A DNA stretch of 64,000 nucleotides from positions 73,026,622 through 73,090,621 of the forward strand of contig OW388294.1 in the NCBI GenBank assembly GCA_936450465.1. Reading direction: 5' to 3'. Within the stretch, counting starts at the first letter, position 1; every line of letters begins with the position of its first letter. The translations under genes were made by a program, and so were the position numbers. The notes under the pieces were generated by a model that was given only the letters and a program-made list of their open reading frames with translations, was not told the DNA's origin and searched no databases. This stretch comes from Gibbula magus (lineage: Eukaryota > Mollusca > Gastropoda > Trochida > Trochidae). Positions 19,315 through 31,673 of this stretch are shown one piece after another.

Positions 19315-19686
19315 TCAGCACAGTGTACACTTGAATCCGTTTTTCATATATGTTTTCAGTTCATGAGCAGATGATACGGATATCACAGATTCTCCTTTCA
19401 CATGTGTGAATCTATTAAATGATGGTGCGTGCCATGGATATTTCTGAAGAGGTTTTCTCGTACTCTGCCTTGTTTGGATATTCCTCTGAAACTGACGTTG
19501 TCGTTGTACACGTGTGGAGTCTTCCTGACAGGCTGTGACAGTGTTATTCAGATCAGTAACTGAATCTCTCTTCCTGCAGCAGGCACAAGTGACGTTCGAT
19601 GACACATGGCTCTCCAACCACATCTTAACCTTTTTCATGGCCTTTCGGGAACTGGAAGACATCTTAACATTTCCAGAGTATTCCAT
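19315..19686 (-). CDS. ORF B, unit 11 (123 aa)
   Basis: Consensus protein with the silent TCC codon at Ser57. Confidence 0.5.
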   Translation of the reverse strand: MEYSGNVKMSSSSRKAMKKVKMWLESHVSSNVTCACCRKRDSVTDLNNTVTACQEDSTRVQRQRQFQRNIQTRQSTRKPLQKYPWHAPSFNRFTHVKGESVISVSSAHELKTYMKNGFKCTLC

Positions 19687-20259
19687 TGTACGTGTAGCAA
19701 AGGGTGTGTATAGTTTGAAGGATGAAGGTGAAATAATATATTACCAATATCAGCTGCTTATATACACACCATTAAGACTGTCAAAACACAATGTGAGTAG
19801 TGTGAATGCACATGCAGTCAATCAGCACATTTTCCGCTATTTGTAAAGATCAAAGGATTGTGATCAAAGGGGAAAGTCCGTCACTTTGATCACATGAATT
19901 ATGCGGCTATACTTCAAAGAATACTTCAATTAATGAAGGTGATTGGTTTGAATGTTGATTCTTTTCTACTATCCGGTGCTATCCTTCTACAAATGGCTTT
20001 TGATCTCTTCTCCTTCTATTGAAATACAAATAATCCGATTGTGTAGATAATAAACGCTTCTTTACACACTCTCATATTGTAAAAACGTACTCATTTATTT
20101 CGTTGTTTTAGGTAAAAAGATCATGTTACCAGGTAAGAGTATGTTTCGATACATAAACTCATGTAATGAACGTGTGATTACGTGTCTTTTTTATGGTCTG
20201 GATATAAGACATTGACATCGTCGAACCCCTGTTAAACTCTTCATGTTCAGTGAGCAGTT

Positions 20260-20748
20260 ATGAATCTTTATAGTACATGTATCATTGGCAATGAACCCGG
20301 TTTTTCTAGATCAACACGGAATGGTCAGAACATGTCCGATTCAACAAAGAACAGTGATGGTTATCAACCCATGGAAAATCCACGTCTCAGCCATTCTTCC
20401 TGTTCAGTGAGGACCAGTGTGTTTCATGGTCCCTTACAAAAACTTCAAATGTCTGAAAGACCTCGGCAAATTATGCAAGACTCTAGTCAGGAGGACATGT
20501 TGTTGAATGAAACTAGTCAACTATCAAAATCCCCAAGAAGCAAACCAGTTTTAGGCATCCGTGCTAAAATAATTCAAAGCAACCTAGTTCAGAATGGAAA
20601 TCAAGATACCTTCATCAAGAAAGAATTTAGAAACATTGAGGCATTCGTCTTGGAGAATGTGACTGCTTTCAAAAGAGGAAGTTTTGGCAGAAAGACCATG
20701 CGGAAATCGGTCCATCCATTCCACAAACAAACTTTCACAGTCGTCTAG
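20260..20748 (+). CDS. ORF A, unit 12 (162 aa)
   Basis: Gln36, Phe55: last member of the Phe55 family. Confidence 0.4.
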   Translation: MNLYSTCIIGNEPGFSRSTRNGQNMSDSTKNSDGYQPMENPRLSHSSCSVRTSVFHGPLQKLQMSERPRQIMQDSSQEDMLLNETSQLSKSPRSKPVLGIRAKIIQSNLVQNGNQDTFIKKEFRNIEAFVLENVTAFKRGSFGRKTMRKSVHPFHKQTFTVV

Positions 20749-21135
20749 TTGTTTTACAATCAAATATTTGATAGTGCTATGTTCTGAAAACTGTTGATTT
20801 TGTAAAAATCCCATTGAAGCCAAATAAGAATACAATGATATTTCAATTGGTGTATATGATGTGTGATCTGGTATGTTCTCTAGTCAGAAAGTTATGTTGT
20901 CTCCGTGTACATTGGCAAGTTCACTCAAGGAATAAAACCAAAGGAATATCAAATTGTTTTTCACTCTTTTATTATCTTTGTGTTCAACAAAGGTGACTTT
21001 CAATATTATAAAATAACCTTTCGCAAAGGAAAACAAAGTAACATCGCATACAATACATCAACAACATAGGATTATTGAAAATAGCAATGAAAATGAACAA
21101 CAACACGATAACAAGGGTAAAGGTGACATTGCATG

Positions 21136-21507
21136 TCAGCACAGTGTACACTTGAATCCGTTTTTCATATATGTTTTCAGTTCATGAGCAGATGATACGG
21201 ATATCACAGATTCTCCTTTCACATGTGTGAATCTATTAAATGATGGTGCGTGCCATGGATATTTCTGAAGAGGTTTTCTCGTACTCTGCCTTGTTTGGAT
21301 ATTCCTCTGAAACTGACGTTGTCGTTGTACACGTGTGGAGTCTTCCTGACAGGCTGTGACAGTGTTATTCAGATCAGTAACTGAATCTCTCTTGCTGCAG
21401 CAGGCACAAGTGACGTTCGATGACACATGGCTCTCCACTCACATCTTAACCTTTTTCATGGCCTTTCGGGAACTGGAAGACATCTTAACATGTCCAGAGT
21501 ATTCCAT
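21136..21507 (-). pseudogene. ORF B, unit 12, nonsense at codon 23
   Basis: TGG (Trp23) is TGA here (CACTCAC on the plus strand). No ATG close behind could restart the frame. Ser38 and the upstream sequence belong to the unit 13-28 family, while the rest of the unit belongs to units 5-12, so a recombination junction lies in this gene. Confidence 0.75.
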
Positions 21508-22087
21508 TGTACGTGTAGCAAAGGGTGTGTATAGTTTGAAGGATGAAGGTGAAATAATATATTACCAATATCAGCTGCTTATATACACACCATCAAGACT
21601 GTCAAAACACAATGTGAGTAGTGTGAATGCACATGCAGTCAATCAGCACATTTTCCGCTATTTGTAAAGATCAAAGGATTGTGATCAAAGGGGAAAGTCC
21701 GTCACTTTGATCACATTAATTATGCGGCTATACTTCAAAGAATACTTCAATTAATGAAGGTGATTGGTTTGAATGTTGATTCTTTTCTACTATCCGGTGC
21801 TATCCTTCTACAAATGGCTTTTGATCTCTTCTCCTTCTATTGAAATACAAATAATCCGATTGTGTAGATAATAAACGCTTCTTTACACACTCTCATATTG
21901 TAAAAACGTACTCATTTATTTCGTTGTTTTAGGTAAAAAGATCATGTTACCAGGTAAGAGTATGTTTCGATACATAAACTCATGTAATGAACGTGTGATT
22001 ACATTGTACGTGTCTTTTTTATGGTCTGGATATAAGACATTGACATCGTCGAACCCCTGTTAAACTCTTCATGTTCAGTGAGCAGTT

Positions 22088-22574
22088 ATGAATCTTTATA
22101 GTACATGTATCATTGGCAATGAACCCGGTTTTTCTAGATCAACACGGAATGGTCAGAACATGTCCGATTCAACAAAGAACAGTGATGGTTATGAACCCAT
22201 GGAAAATCCACGCCTCAGCCATTCTTCCTGTTCAGTGAGGACCAGTGTGTATCATGGTCCCTTACAAAAACTTCAAATGTCTAAAACCTCGGCAAATTAT
22301 GCAAGACTCTAGTCAGGAGGACATGTTGTTGAATGAAACTAGTCAACTATCAAAATCCTCAAGAAGCAAACCAGTTTTAGGCATGCGTGCTAAAATAATT
22401 CAAAGCAACCTAGTTCAGAATGGAAATCAAGATACCTTCATCAAGAAAGAATTTAGAAACATTGAGGCATTCGTCTTGGAGAATGTGACTGCTTTCAAAA
22501 GAGGAAGTTTTGGCAGAAAGACCATGCGGAAATCGGTCCATCCATTCCACAAACAAACTTTCACAGTCGTCTAG
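22088..22574 (+). pseudogene. ORF A, unit 13, 2-nt deletion after codon 65
   Basis: GAAAGACC is reduced to AAAACC, shifting the frame to a stop at 22310-22312 (74 codons). The rest remains readable to 22574 in the other frame, with Met100. The same lesion is in units 16, 19 and 22. Confidence 0.75.
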
Positions 22575-22962
22575 TTGTTTTACAATCAAATATTTGATAG
22601 TGCTATGTTCTGAAAACTGTTGATTTTGTAAAAAATCCCATTGAAGCCAAATAAGAATACAATGATATTTCAATTGGTGTATATGATGTGTGATCTGGTA
22701 TGTTCTCTAGTCAGAAAGTTATGTTGTCTCCGTGTACATTGGCAAGTTCACTCAAGGAATAAAAACAAAGGAATATCAACTTGTTTTTCACACTTTTATT
22801 ATCTTTGTGTTCAACAAAGGTGACTTTCAATATTAAAAAATAAACTTTCGCAAAGGAAAACAAAGTAACATCGCATACAATACATCAACAACATAGGATT
22901 ATTGAAAATAGCAATGAAAATGAACAACAACACGATAACAAGGGTAAAGGTGACATTGCATG

Positions 22963-23334
22963 TCAGCACAGTGTACACTTGAATCCGTTTTTCATATATG
23001 TTTTCAGTTCATGAGCAGATGATACGGATATCACAGATTCTCCTTTCACATGTGTGAATCTATTAAATGATGGTGCGTGCCATGGATATTTCTGAAGAGG
23101 TTTTCTCGTACTCTGCCTTGTTTGGATATTCCTCTGAAACTGACGTTGTCGTTGTACACGTGTGGAGTCTTCCTGACAGGCTGTGACAGTGTTATTCAGA
23201 TCAGTAACTGAATCTCTCTTCCTGCAGCAGGCACAAGTGACGTTCGATGACACATGGCTCTCCAACCACATCTTAACCTTTTTCATGGCCTTTCGGGAAC
23301 TGGAAGACATCTTAACATGTCCAGAGTATTCCAT
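22963..23334 (-). CDS. ORF B, unit 13 (123 aa)
   Basis: Intact, His6. An extra plus-strand AATAAA (AAAAAATAAAC near 22838) arises in its 3' region. Confidence 0.5.
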   Translation of the reverse strand: MEYSGHVKMSSSSRKAMKKVKMWLESHVSSNVTCACCRKRDSVTDLNNTVTACQEDSTRVQRQRQFQRNIQTRQSTRKPLQKYPWHAPSFNRFTHVKGESVISVSSAHELKTYMKNGFKCTLC

Positions 23335-23914
23335 TGTACGTGTAGCAAAGGGTGTGTATAGTTTGAAGGATGAAGGTGAAATAATATATTACCAATATCA
23401 GCTGCTTATATACACACCATCAAGACTGTCAAAACACAATGTGAGTAGTGTGAATGCACATGCAGTCAATCAGCACATTTTCCGCTATTTGTAAAGATCA
23501 AAGGATTGTGATCAAAGGGGAAAGTCCGTCACTTTGATCACATGAATTATGCGGCTATACTTCAAGGAATACTTCAATTAATGAAGGTGATTGGTTTGAA
23601 TGTTGATTCTTTTCTACTATCCGGTGCTATCCTTCTACAAATGGCTTTTGATCTCTTCTCCTTCTATTGAAATACAAATAATCCGATTGTGTAGATAATA
23701 TACGCTTCTTTTCACACACTCATATTGTAAAAACGTACTCATTTATTTCGTTGTTTTAGGTAAAAAGATCATGTTACCAGGTAAGAGTATGTTTCGATAC
23801 ATAAACTCATGTAATGAACGTGTGATTACATTGAACGTGTCTTTTTTATGGTCTGGATATAAGACATTGACATCGTCGAACCCCTGTTAAACTCTTCATG
23901 TTCAGTGAGCAGTT

Positions 23915-24403
23915 ATGAATCTTTATAGTACATGTATCATTGGCAATGAACCCGGTTTTTCTAGATCAACACGGAATGGTCAGAACATGTCCGATTCAAC
24001 AAAGAACAGTGATGGTTATGAACCCATGGAAAATCCACGCCTCAGCCATTCCTCCTGTTCAGTGAGGACCAGTGTGTATCATGGTCCCTTACAAAAACTT
24101 CAAATGTCTGAAAGACCTCGGCAAATTATGCAAGACTCTAGTCAGGAGGACATGTTGTTGAATGAAACTAGTCAACTATCAAAATCCCCAAGAAGCAAAC
24201 CAGTTTTAGGCATCCGTGCTAAAATAATTCAAAGCAACCTAGTTCAGAATGGAAATCAAGATACCTTCATCAAGAAAGAATTTAGAAACATTGAGGCATT
24301 CGTCTTGGAGAATGTGACTGCTTTCAAAAGAGGAAGTTTTGGCAGAAAGACCATGCGGAAATCGGTCCATCCATTCCACAAACAAACTTTCACAGTCGTC
24401 TAG
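23915..24403 (+). CDS. ORF A, unit 14 (162 aa)
   Basis: Ile8, Tyr55, Pro92: the plainest full-length version, same protein as unit 25. Confidence 0.42.
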   Translation: MNLYSTCIIGNEPGFSRSTRNGQNMSDSTKNSDGYEPMENPRLSHSSCSVRTSVYHGPLQKLQMSERPRQIMQDSSQEDMLLNETSQLSKSPRSKPVLGIRAKIIQSNLVQNGNQDTFIKKEFRNIEAFVLENVTAFKRGSFGRKTMRKSVHPFHKQTFTVV

Positions 24404-24790
24404 TTGTTTTACAATCAAATATTTGATAGTGCTATGTTCTGAAAACTGTTGATTTTGTAAAAATCCCATTGAAGCCAAATAAGAATACAATGATATTTCA
24501 ATTGGTGTATATGATGTGTGATCTGGTATGTTCTCTAGTCAGAGAGTTATGTTGTCTCCGTGTACATTGGCAAGTTCACTCAAGGAATAAAACCAAAGGA
24601 ATATCAAATTGTTTTTCACTCTTTTATTATCTTTGTGTTCAACAAAGGTGACTTTCAATATTATAAAATAACCTTTCGCAAAGGAAAACAAAGTAACATC
24701 GCATACAATACATCAACAACATAGGATTATTGAAAATAGCAATGAAAATGAACAACAACACGATAACAAGGGTAAAGGTGACATTGCATG

Positions 24791-25162
24791 TCAGCACAGT
24801 GTACACTTGAATCCGTTTTTCATATATGTTTTCAGTTCATGAGCAGATGATACGGATATCACAGATTCTCCTTTCACATGTGTGAATCTATTAAATGATG
24901 GTGCGTGCCATGGATATTTCTGAAGAGGTTTTCTCGTACTCTGCCTTGTTTGGATATTCCTCTGAAACTGACGTTGTCGTTGTACACGTGTGGAGTCTTC
25001 CTGACAGGCTGTGACAGTGTTATTCAGATCAGTAACTGAATCTCTCTTGCTGCAGCAGGCACAAGTGACGTTCGATGACACATGGCTCTCCAACCACATC
25101 TTAACCTTTTTCATGGCCTTTCGGGAACTGGAAGACATCTTAACATTTCCAGAGTATTCCAT
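24791..25162 (-). CDS. ORF B, unit 14 (123 aa)
   Basis: Intact. Ser38 replaces the Arg next to the Cys34-x-Cys-Cys motif. Confidence 0.5.
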   Translation of the reverse strand: MEYSGNVKMSSSSRKAMKKVKMWLESHVSSNVTCACCSKRDSVTDLNNTVTACQEDSTRVQRQRQFQRNIQTRQSTRKPLQKYPWHAPSFNRFTHVKGESVISVSSAHELKTYMKNGFKCTLC

Positions 25163-25735
25163 TGTACGTGTAGCAAAGGGTGTGTATAGTTTGAAGGATG
25201 AAGGTGAAATAATACATTACCAATATCAGCTGCTTATATACACACCATTAAGACTGTCAAAAAACAATGTGAGTAGTGTGAATGCACATGCAGTCAATCA
25301 GCACATTTTCCGCTATTTGTAAAGATCAAAGGATTGTGATCAAAGGGGAAAGTCCGTCACTTTGATCACATGAATTATGCGGCTATACTTCAAAGAATAC
25401 TTCAATTAATGAAGGTGATTGGTTTGAATGTTGATTCTTTTCTACTATCCGGTGCTATCCTTCTACAAATGGCTTTTGATCTCTTCTCCTTCTATTGAAA
25501 TACAAATAATCCGATTGTGTAGATAAAAAACGCGTCTTTACACACTCTCATATTGTAAAAACGTACTCATTTATTTCGTTGTTTTAGGTAAAAAGATCAT
25601 GTTACCAGGTAAGAGTATGTTTCGATACATAAACTCATGTAATGAACGTGTGATTACGTGTCTTTTTTATGGTCTGGATATAAGACATTGACATCGTCGA
25701 ACCCCTGTTAAACTCTTCATGTTCAGTGAGCAGTT

Positions 25736-26203
25736 ATGAATCTTTATAGTACATGTTTCATTGACAATGAACCCGGTTTTTCTAGATCAACACGGAATGG
25801 TCAGAACATGTCCGATTCAACAAAGAACAGTGATGGTTATGAACCCATGGAAAATCCACGCCTCAGCCATTCTTCCTGTTCAGTGAGGACCAGTGTGTAT
25901 CATGGTCCCTTACAAAAACTTCAAATGTCTGAAAGACCTCGGCAAATTATGCAAGACTCTAGTCAGGAGGACATGTTGTTGAATGAAACTAGTCAACTAT
26001 CAAAATCCTCAAGAAGCAAACCAGTTTTAGGCATCCGTGCTAAAATAATTCAAAGCAACCTAGTTCAGAATGGAAATCAAGATACCTTCATCAAGAAAGA
26101 ATTTAGAAACATTGAGGCATTCGTCTTGGAGAATGTGACTGCTTTCAAAAGAGGAAGTTTTGGCAGAAAGACCATGCGGAAATCGGTCCATCCATTCCAC
26201 TAA
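25736..26203 (+). CDS. ORF A, unit 15 (155 aa)
   Basis: Phe8, private Asp10, Ser92, early TAA. Confidence 0.4.
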   Translation: MNLYSTCFIDNEPGFSRSTRNGQNMSDSTKNSDGYEPMENPRLSHSSCSVRTSVYHGPLQKLQMSERPRQIMQDSSQEDMLLNETSQLSKSSRSKPVLGIRAKIIQSNLVQNGNQDTFIKKEFRNIEAFVLENVTAFKRGSFGRKTMRKSVHPFH

Positions 26204-26611
26204 CAAACTTTCACAGTCGTCTAGTTGTTTTACAATCAAATATTTGATAGTGCTATGTTCTGAAAACTGTTGATTTTGTAAAAATCCCATTGAAGCCAAA
26301 TAAGAATACAATGATATTTCAATTGGTGTATATGATGTGTGATCTGGTATGTACTCTAGTCAGAAAGTTATGTTGTCTCCGTGTACATTGGCAAGTTCAC
26401 TCAAGGAATAAAAACAAAGGAATATCAAATTGTTTTTCACTCTTTTATTATCTTTGTGTTCAACAAAGGTGACTTTCAATATTATAAAATAACCTTTCGC
26501 AAAGGAAAACAAAGTAACATCGCATACAATACATCAACAACATAGGATTATTGAAAATAGCAATGAAAATGAACAACAACACGATAACAAGGGTAAAGGT
26601 GACATTGCATG

Positions 26612-26983
26612 TCAGCACAGTGTACACTTGAATCCGTTTTTCATATATGTTTTCAGTTCATGAGCAGATGAAACGGATATCACAGATTCTCCTTTCACAT
26701 GTGTGAATCTATTAAATGATGGTGCGTGCCATGGATATTTCTGAAGAGGTTTTCTCGTACTCTGCCTTGTTTGGATATTCCTCTGAAACTGACGTTGTCG
26801 TTGTACACGTGTAGAGTCTTCCTGACAGGCTGTGACAGTGTTATTCAGATCAGAAACTGAATCTCTCTTGCTGCAGCAGGCACAAGTGACGTTCGATGAC
26901 ACATGGCTCTCCACCCACATCTTAACCTTTTTCATGGCCTTTCGGGAACTTGAAGACATCTTAACATGTCCAGAGTATTCCAT
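26612..26983 (-). CDS. ORF B, unit 15 (123 aa)
   Basis: Intact. His6, Val24, Ser38, Ser44, plus silent changes at Ser12 and Val104. Confidence 0.5.
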   Translation of the reverse strand: MEYSGHVKMSSSSRKAMKKVKMWVESHVSSNVTCACCSKRDSVSDLNNTVTACQEDSTRVQRQRQFQRNIQTRQSTRKPLQKYPWHAPSFNRFTHVKGESVISVSSAHELKTYMKNGFKCTLC

Positions 26984-27556
26984 TGTACGTGTAGCAAAGG
27001 GTGTGTATAGTTTGAAGGATGAAGGTGAAATAATATATTACCAATATCAGCTGCTTATATACACACCATCAAGACTGTCAAAACACAATGTGAGTAGTGT
27101 GAATGCACATGCAGTCAATCAGCACATTTTCCGCTATTTGTAAAGATCAAAGGATTGTGATCAAAGGGGAAAGTCCGTCACTTTGATCACATGAATTATG
27201 CGGCTATACTTCAAAGAATACTTCAATTAATGAAGGTGATTGGTTTGAATGTTGATTCTTTTCTACTATCCGGTGCTATCCTTCTACAAATGGCTTTTGA
27301 TCTCTTCTCCTTCTATTGAAATACAAATAATCCGATTGTGTGGATAATAAACGCTTCTTTACACACTCTCATATTGTAAAAACGTACTCATTTATTTCGT
27401 TGTTTTAGGTAAAAAGATCATGTTACCAGGTAAGAGTATGTTTCGATACATAAACTCATGTAATGAACGTGTGATTACGTGTCTTTTTTATGGTCTGGAT
27501 ATAAGACATTGACATCGTCGAACCCCTGTTAAACTCTTCATGTTCAGTGAGCAGTT

Positions 27557-28043
27557 ATGAATCTTTATAGTACATGTTTCATTGGCAATGAACCCGGTTT
27601 TTCTAGATCAACACGGAATGGTCAGAACATGTCCGATTCAACAAAGAACAGTGATGGTTATGAACCCATGGAAAATCCACGCCTCAGCCATTCTTCCTGT
27701 TCAGTGAGGACCAGTGTGTATCATGGTCCCTTACAAAAACTTCAAATGTCTAAAACCTCGGCAAATTATGCAAGACTCTAGTCAGGAGGACATGTTGTTG
27801 AATGAAACTAGTCAACTATCAAAATCCTCAAGAAGCAAACCAGTTTTAGGCATGCGTGCTAAAATAATTCAAAGCAACCTAGTTCAGAATGGAAATCAAG
27901 ATACCTTCATCAAGAAAGAATTTAGAAACATTGAGGCATTCGTCTTGGAGAATGTGACTGCTTTCAAAAGAGGAAGTTTTGGCAGAAAGACCATGCGGAA
28001 ATCGGTCCATCCATTCCACAAACAAACTTTCACAGTCGTCTAG
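27557..28043 (+). pseudogene. ORF A, unit 16, 2-nt deletion
   Basis: Same deletion as unit 13, stop at codon 75. Phe8 instead of Ile8, so the first part has a different history from unit 13. Confidence 0.75.
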
Positions 28044-28431
28044 TTGTTTTACAATCAAATATTTGATAGTGCTATGTTCTGAAAACTGTTGATTTTGTAA
28101 AAAATCCCATTGAAGCCAAATAAGAATACAATGATATTTCAATTGGTGTATATGATGTGTGATCTGGTATGTTCTCTAGTCAGAAAGTTATGTTGTCTCC
28201 GTGTACATTGGCAAGTTCACTCAAGGAATAAAAACAAAGGAATATCAACTTGTTTTTCACACTTTTATTATCTTTGTGTTCAACAAAGGTGACTTTCAAT
28301 ATTAAAAAATAAACTTTCGCAAAGGAAAACAAAGTAACATCGCATACAATACATCAACAACATAGGATTATTGAAAATAGCAATGAAAATGAACAACAAC
28401 ACGATAACAAGGGTAAAGGTGACATTGCATG

Positions 28432-28803
28432 TCAGCACAGTGTACACTTGAATCCGTTTTTCATATATGTTTTCAGTTCATGAGCAGATGATACGGATAT
28501 CACAGATTCTCCTTTCACATGTGTGAATCTATTAAATGATGGTGCGTGCCATGGATATTTCTGAAGAGGTTTTCTCGTACTCTGCCTTGTTTGGATATTC
28601 CTCTGAAACTGACGTTGTCGTTGTACACGTGTGGAGTCTTCCTGACAGGCTGTGACAGTGTTATTCAGATCAGTAACTGAATCTCTCTTCCTGCAGCAGG
28701 CACAAGTGACGTTCGATGACACATGGCTCTCCAACCACATCTTAACCTTTTTCATGGCCTTTCGGGAACTGGAAGACATCTTAACATGTCCAGAGTATTC
28801 CAT
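28432..28803 (-). CDS. ORF B, unit 16 (123 aa)
   Basis: Intact, His6; same protein as units 13 and 19. Confidence 0.5.
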   Translation of the reverse strand: MEYSGHVKMSSSSRKAMKKVKMWLESHVSSNVTCACCRKRDSVTDLNNTVTACQEDSTRVQRQRQFQRNIQTRQSTRKPLQKYPWHAPSFNRFTHVKGESVISVSSAHELKTYMKNGFKCTLC

Positions 28804-29383
28804 TGTACGTGTAGCAAAGGGTGTGTATAGTTTGAAGGATGAAGGTGAAATAATATATTACCAATATCAGCTGCTTATATACACACCATCAAGACTGTCA
28901 AAACACAATGTGAGTAGTGTGAATGCACATGCAGTCAATCAGCACATTTTCCGCTATTTGTAAAGATCAAAGGATTGTGATCAAAGGGGAAAGTCCGTCA
29001 CTTTGATCACATGAATTATGCGGCTATACTTCAAGGAATACTTCAATTAATGAAGGTGATTGGTTTGAATGTTGATTCTTTTCTACTATCCGGTGCTATC
29101 CTTCTACAAATGGCTTTTGATCTCTTCTCCTTCTATTGAAATACAAATAATCCGATTGTGTAGATAATATACGCTTCTTTACACACACTCATATTGTAAA
29201 AACGTACTCATTTATTTCGTTGTTTTAGGTAAAAAGATCATGTTACCAGGTAAGAGTATGTTTCGATACATAAACTCATGTAATGAACGTGTGATTACAT
29301 TGAACGTGTCTTTTTTATGGTCTGGATATAAGACATTGACATCGTCGAACCCCTGTTAAACTCTTCATGTTCAGTGAGCAGTT

Positions 29384-29873
29384 ATGAATCTTTATAGTAC
29401 ATGTATCATTGGCAATGAACCCGGTTTTTCTAGATCAACACGGAATGGTCAGAACATGTCCGATTCAACAAAGAACAGTGATGGTTATGAAACCCATGGA
29501 AAATCCACGCCTCAGCCATTCTTCCTGTTCAGTGAGGACCAGTGTGTATCATGGTCCCTTACAAAAACTTCAAATGTCTGAAAGACCTCGGCAAATTATG
29601 CAAGACTCTAGTCAGGAGGACATGTTGTTGAATGAAACTAGTCAACTATCAAAATCCCCAAGAAGCAAACCAGTTTTAGGCATCCGTGCTAAAATAATTC
29701 AAAGCAACCTAGTTCAGAATGGAAATCAAGATACCTTCATCAAGAAAGAATTTAGAAACATTGAGGCATTCGTCTTGGAGAATGTGACTGCTTTCAAAAG
29801 AGGAAGTTTTGGCAGAAAGACCATGCGGAAATCGGTCCATCCATTCCACAAACAAACTTTCACAGTCGTCTAG
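29384..29873 (+). pseudogene. ORF A, unit 17, 1-nt insertion at codon 36
   Basis: GAACCC becomes GAAACCC, giving a stop at 29579-29581 after 65 codons. The downstream frame is otherwise intact to 29873. Confidence 0.75.
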
Positions 29874-30260
29874 TTGTTTTACAATCAAATATTTGATAGT
29901 GCTATGTTCTGAAAACTGTTGATTTTGTAAAAATCCCATTGAAGCCAAATAAGAATACAATGATATTTCAATTGGTGTATATGATGTGTGATCTGGTATG
30001 TTCTCTAGTCAGAAAGTTATGTTGTCTCCGTGTACATTGGCAAGTTCACTCAAGGAATAAAACCAAAGGAATATCAAATTGTTTTTCACTCTTTTATTAT
30101 CTTTGTGTTCAACAAAGGTGACTTTCAATATTATAAAATAACCTTTCGCAAAGGAAAACAAAGTAACATCGCATACAATACATCAACAACATAGGATTAT
30201 TGAAAATAGCAATGAAAATGAACAACAACACGATAACAAGGGTAAAGGTGACATTGCATG

Positions 30261-30632
30261 TCAGCACAGTGTACACTTGAATCCGTTTTTCATATATGTT
30301 TTCAGTTCATGAGCAGATGATACGGATATCACAGATTCTCCTTTCACATGTGTGAATCTATTAAATGATGGTGCGTGCCATGGATATTTCTGAAGAGGTT
30401 TTCTCGTACTCTGCCTTGTTTGGATATTCCTCTGAAACTGACGTTGTCGTTGTACACGTGTGGAGTCTTCCTGACAGGCTGTGACAGTGTTATTCAGATC
30501 AGTAACTGAATCTCTCTTGCTGCAGCAGGCACAAGTGACGTTCGATGACACATGGCTCTCCAACCACATCTTAACCTTTTTCATGGCCTTTCGGGAACTG
30601 GAAGACATCTTAACATTTCCAGAGTATTCCAT
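30261..30632 (-). CDS. ORF B, unit 17 (123 aa)
   Basis: Intact, Ser38; same protein as unit 14. Confidence 0.5.
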   Translation of the reverse strand: MEYSGNVKMSSSSRKAMKKVKMWLESHVSSNVTCACCSKRDSVTDLNNTVTACQEDSTRVQRQRQFQRNIQTRQSTRKPLQKYPWHAPSFNRFTHVKGESVISVSSAHELKTYMKNGFKCTLC

Positions 30633-31205
30633 TGTACGTGTAGCAAAGGGTGTGTATAGTTTGAAGGATGAAGGTGAAATAATACATTACCAATATCAGC
30701 TGCTTATATACACACCATTAAGACTGTCAAAACACAATGTGAGTAGTGTGAATGCACATGCAGTCAATCAGCACATTTTCCGCTATTTGTAAAGATCAAA
30801 GGATTGTGATCAAAGGGGAAAGTCCGTCACTTTGATCACATGAATTATGCGGCTATACTTCAAAGAATACTTCAATTAATGAAGGTGATTGGTTTGAATG
30901 TTGATTCTTTTCTACTATCCGGTGCTATCCTTCTACAAATGGCTTTTGATCTCTTCTCCTTCTATTGAAATACAAATAATCCGATTGTGTAGATAAAAAA
31001 CGCGTCTTTACACACTCTCATATTGTAAAAACGTACTCATTTATTTCGTTGTTTTAGGTAAAAAGATCATGTTACCAGGTAAGAGTATGTTTCGATACAT
31101 AAACTCATGTAATGAACGTGTGATTACGTGTCTTTTTTATGGTCTGGATATAAGACATTGACATCGTCGAACCCCTGTTAAACTCTTCATGTTCAGTGAG
31201 CAGTT

Positions 31206-31673
31206 ATGAATCTTTATAGTACATGTTTCATTGGCAATGAACCCGGTTTTTCTAGATCAACACGGAATGGTCAGAACATGTCCGATTCAACAAAGAACAG
31301 TGATGGTTATGAACCCATGGAAAATCCACGCCTCAGCCATTCTTCCTGTTCAGTGAGGACCAGTGTGTATCATGGTCCCTTACAAAAACTTCAAATGTCT
31401 GAAAGACCTCGGCAAATTATGCAAGACTCTAGTCAGGAGGACATGTTGTTGAATGAAACTAGTCAACTATCAAAATCCTCAAGAAGCAAACCAGTTTTAG
31501 GCATCCGTGCTAAAATAATTCAAAGCAACCTAGTTCAGAATGGAAATCAAGATACCTTCATCAAGAAAGAATTTAGAAACATTGAGGCATTCGTCTTGGA
31601 GAATGTGACTGCTTTCAAAAGAGGAAGTTTTGGCAGAAAGACCATGCGGAAATCGGTCCATCCATTCCACTAA
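31206..31673 (+). CDS. ORF A, unit 18 (155 aa)
   Basis: Phe8, Ser92, early TAA. The 3' UTR has a private change near 31845 (GTTACCCC). Confidence 0.4.
   Translation: MNLYSTCFIGNEPGFSRSTRNGQNMSDSTKNSDGYEPMENPRLSHSSCSVRTSVYHGPLQKLQMSERPRQIMQDSSQEDMLLNETSQLSKSSRSKPVLGIRAKIIQSNLVQNGNQDTFIKKEFRNIEAFVLENVTAFKRGSFGRKTMRKSVHPFH

Larger units (their letters stand above)
21862..27337. repeat. Higher-order repeat block 1 (units 13-15)
   Basis: First of three consecutive 3-unit blocks. Unit 13 has the 2-nt deletion in ORF A and B-His6. Unit 14 has the 7-nt intron insertion and B-Ser38. Unit 15 has the 155-codon ORF A and B-Val24/Ser44. The same order follows in units 16-18 and 19-21. Unit 14 lacks the 1-nt insertion found in units 17 and 20, and unit 15 has a private Gly10Asp in A, so this block is the most diverged of the three. 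Confidence 0.85.
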
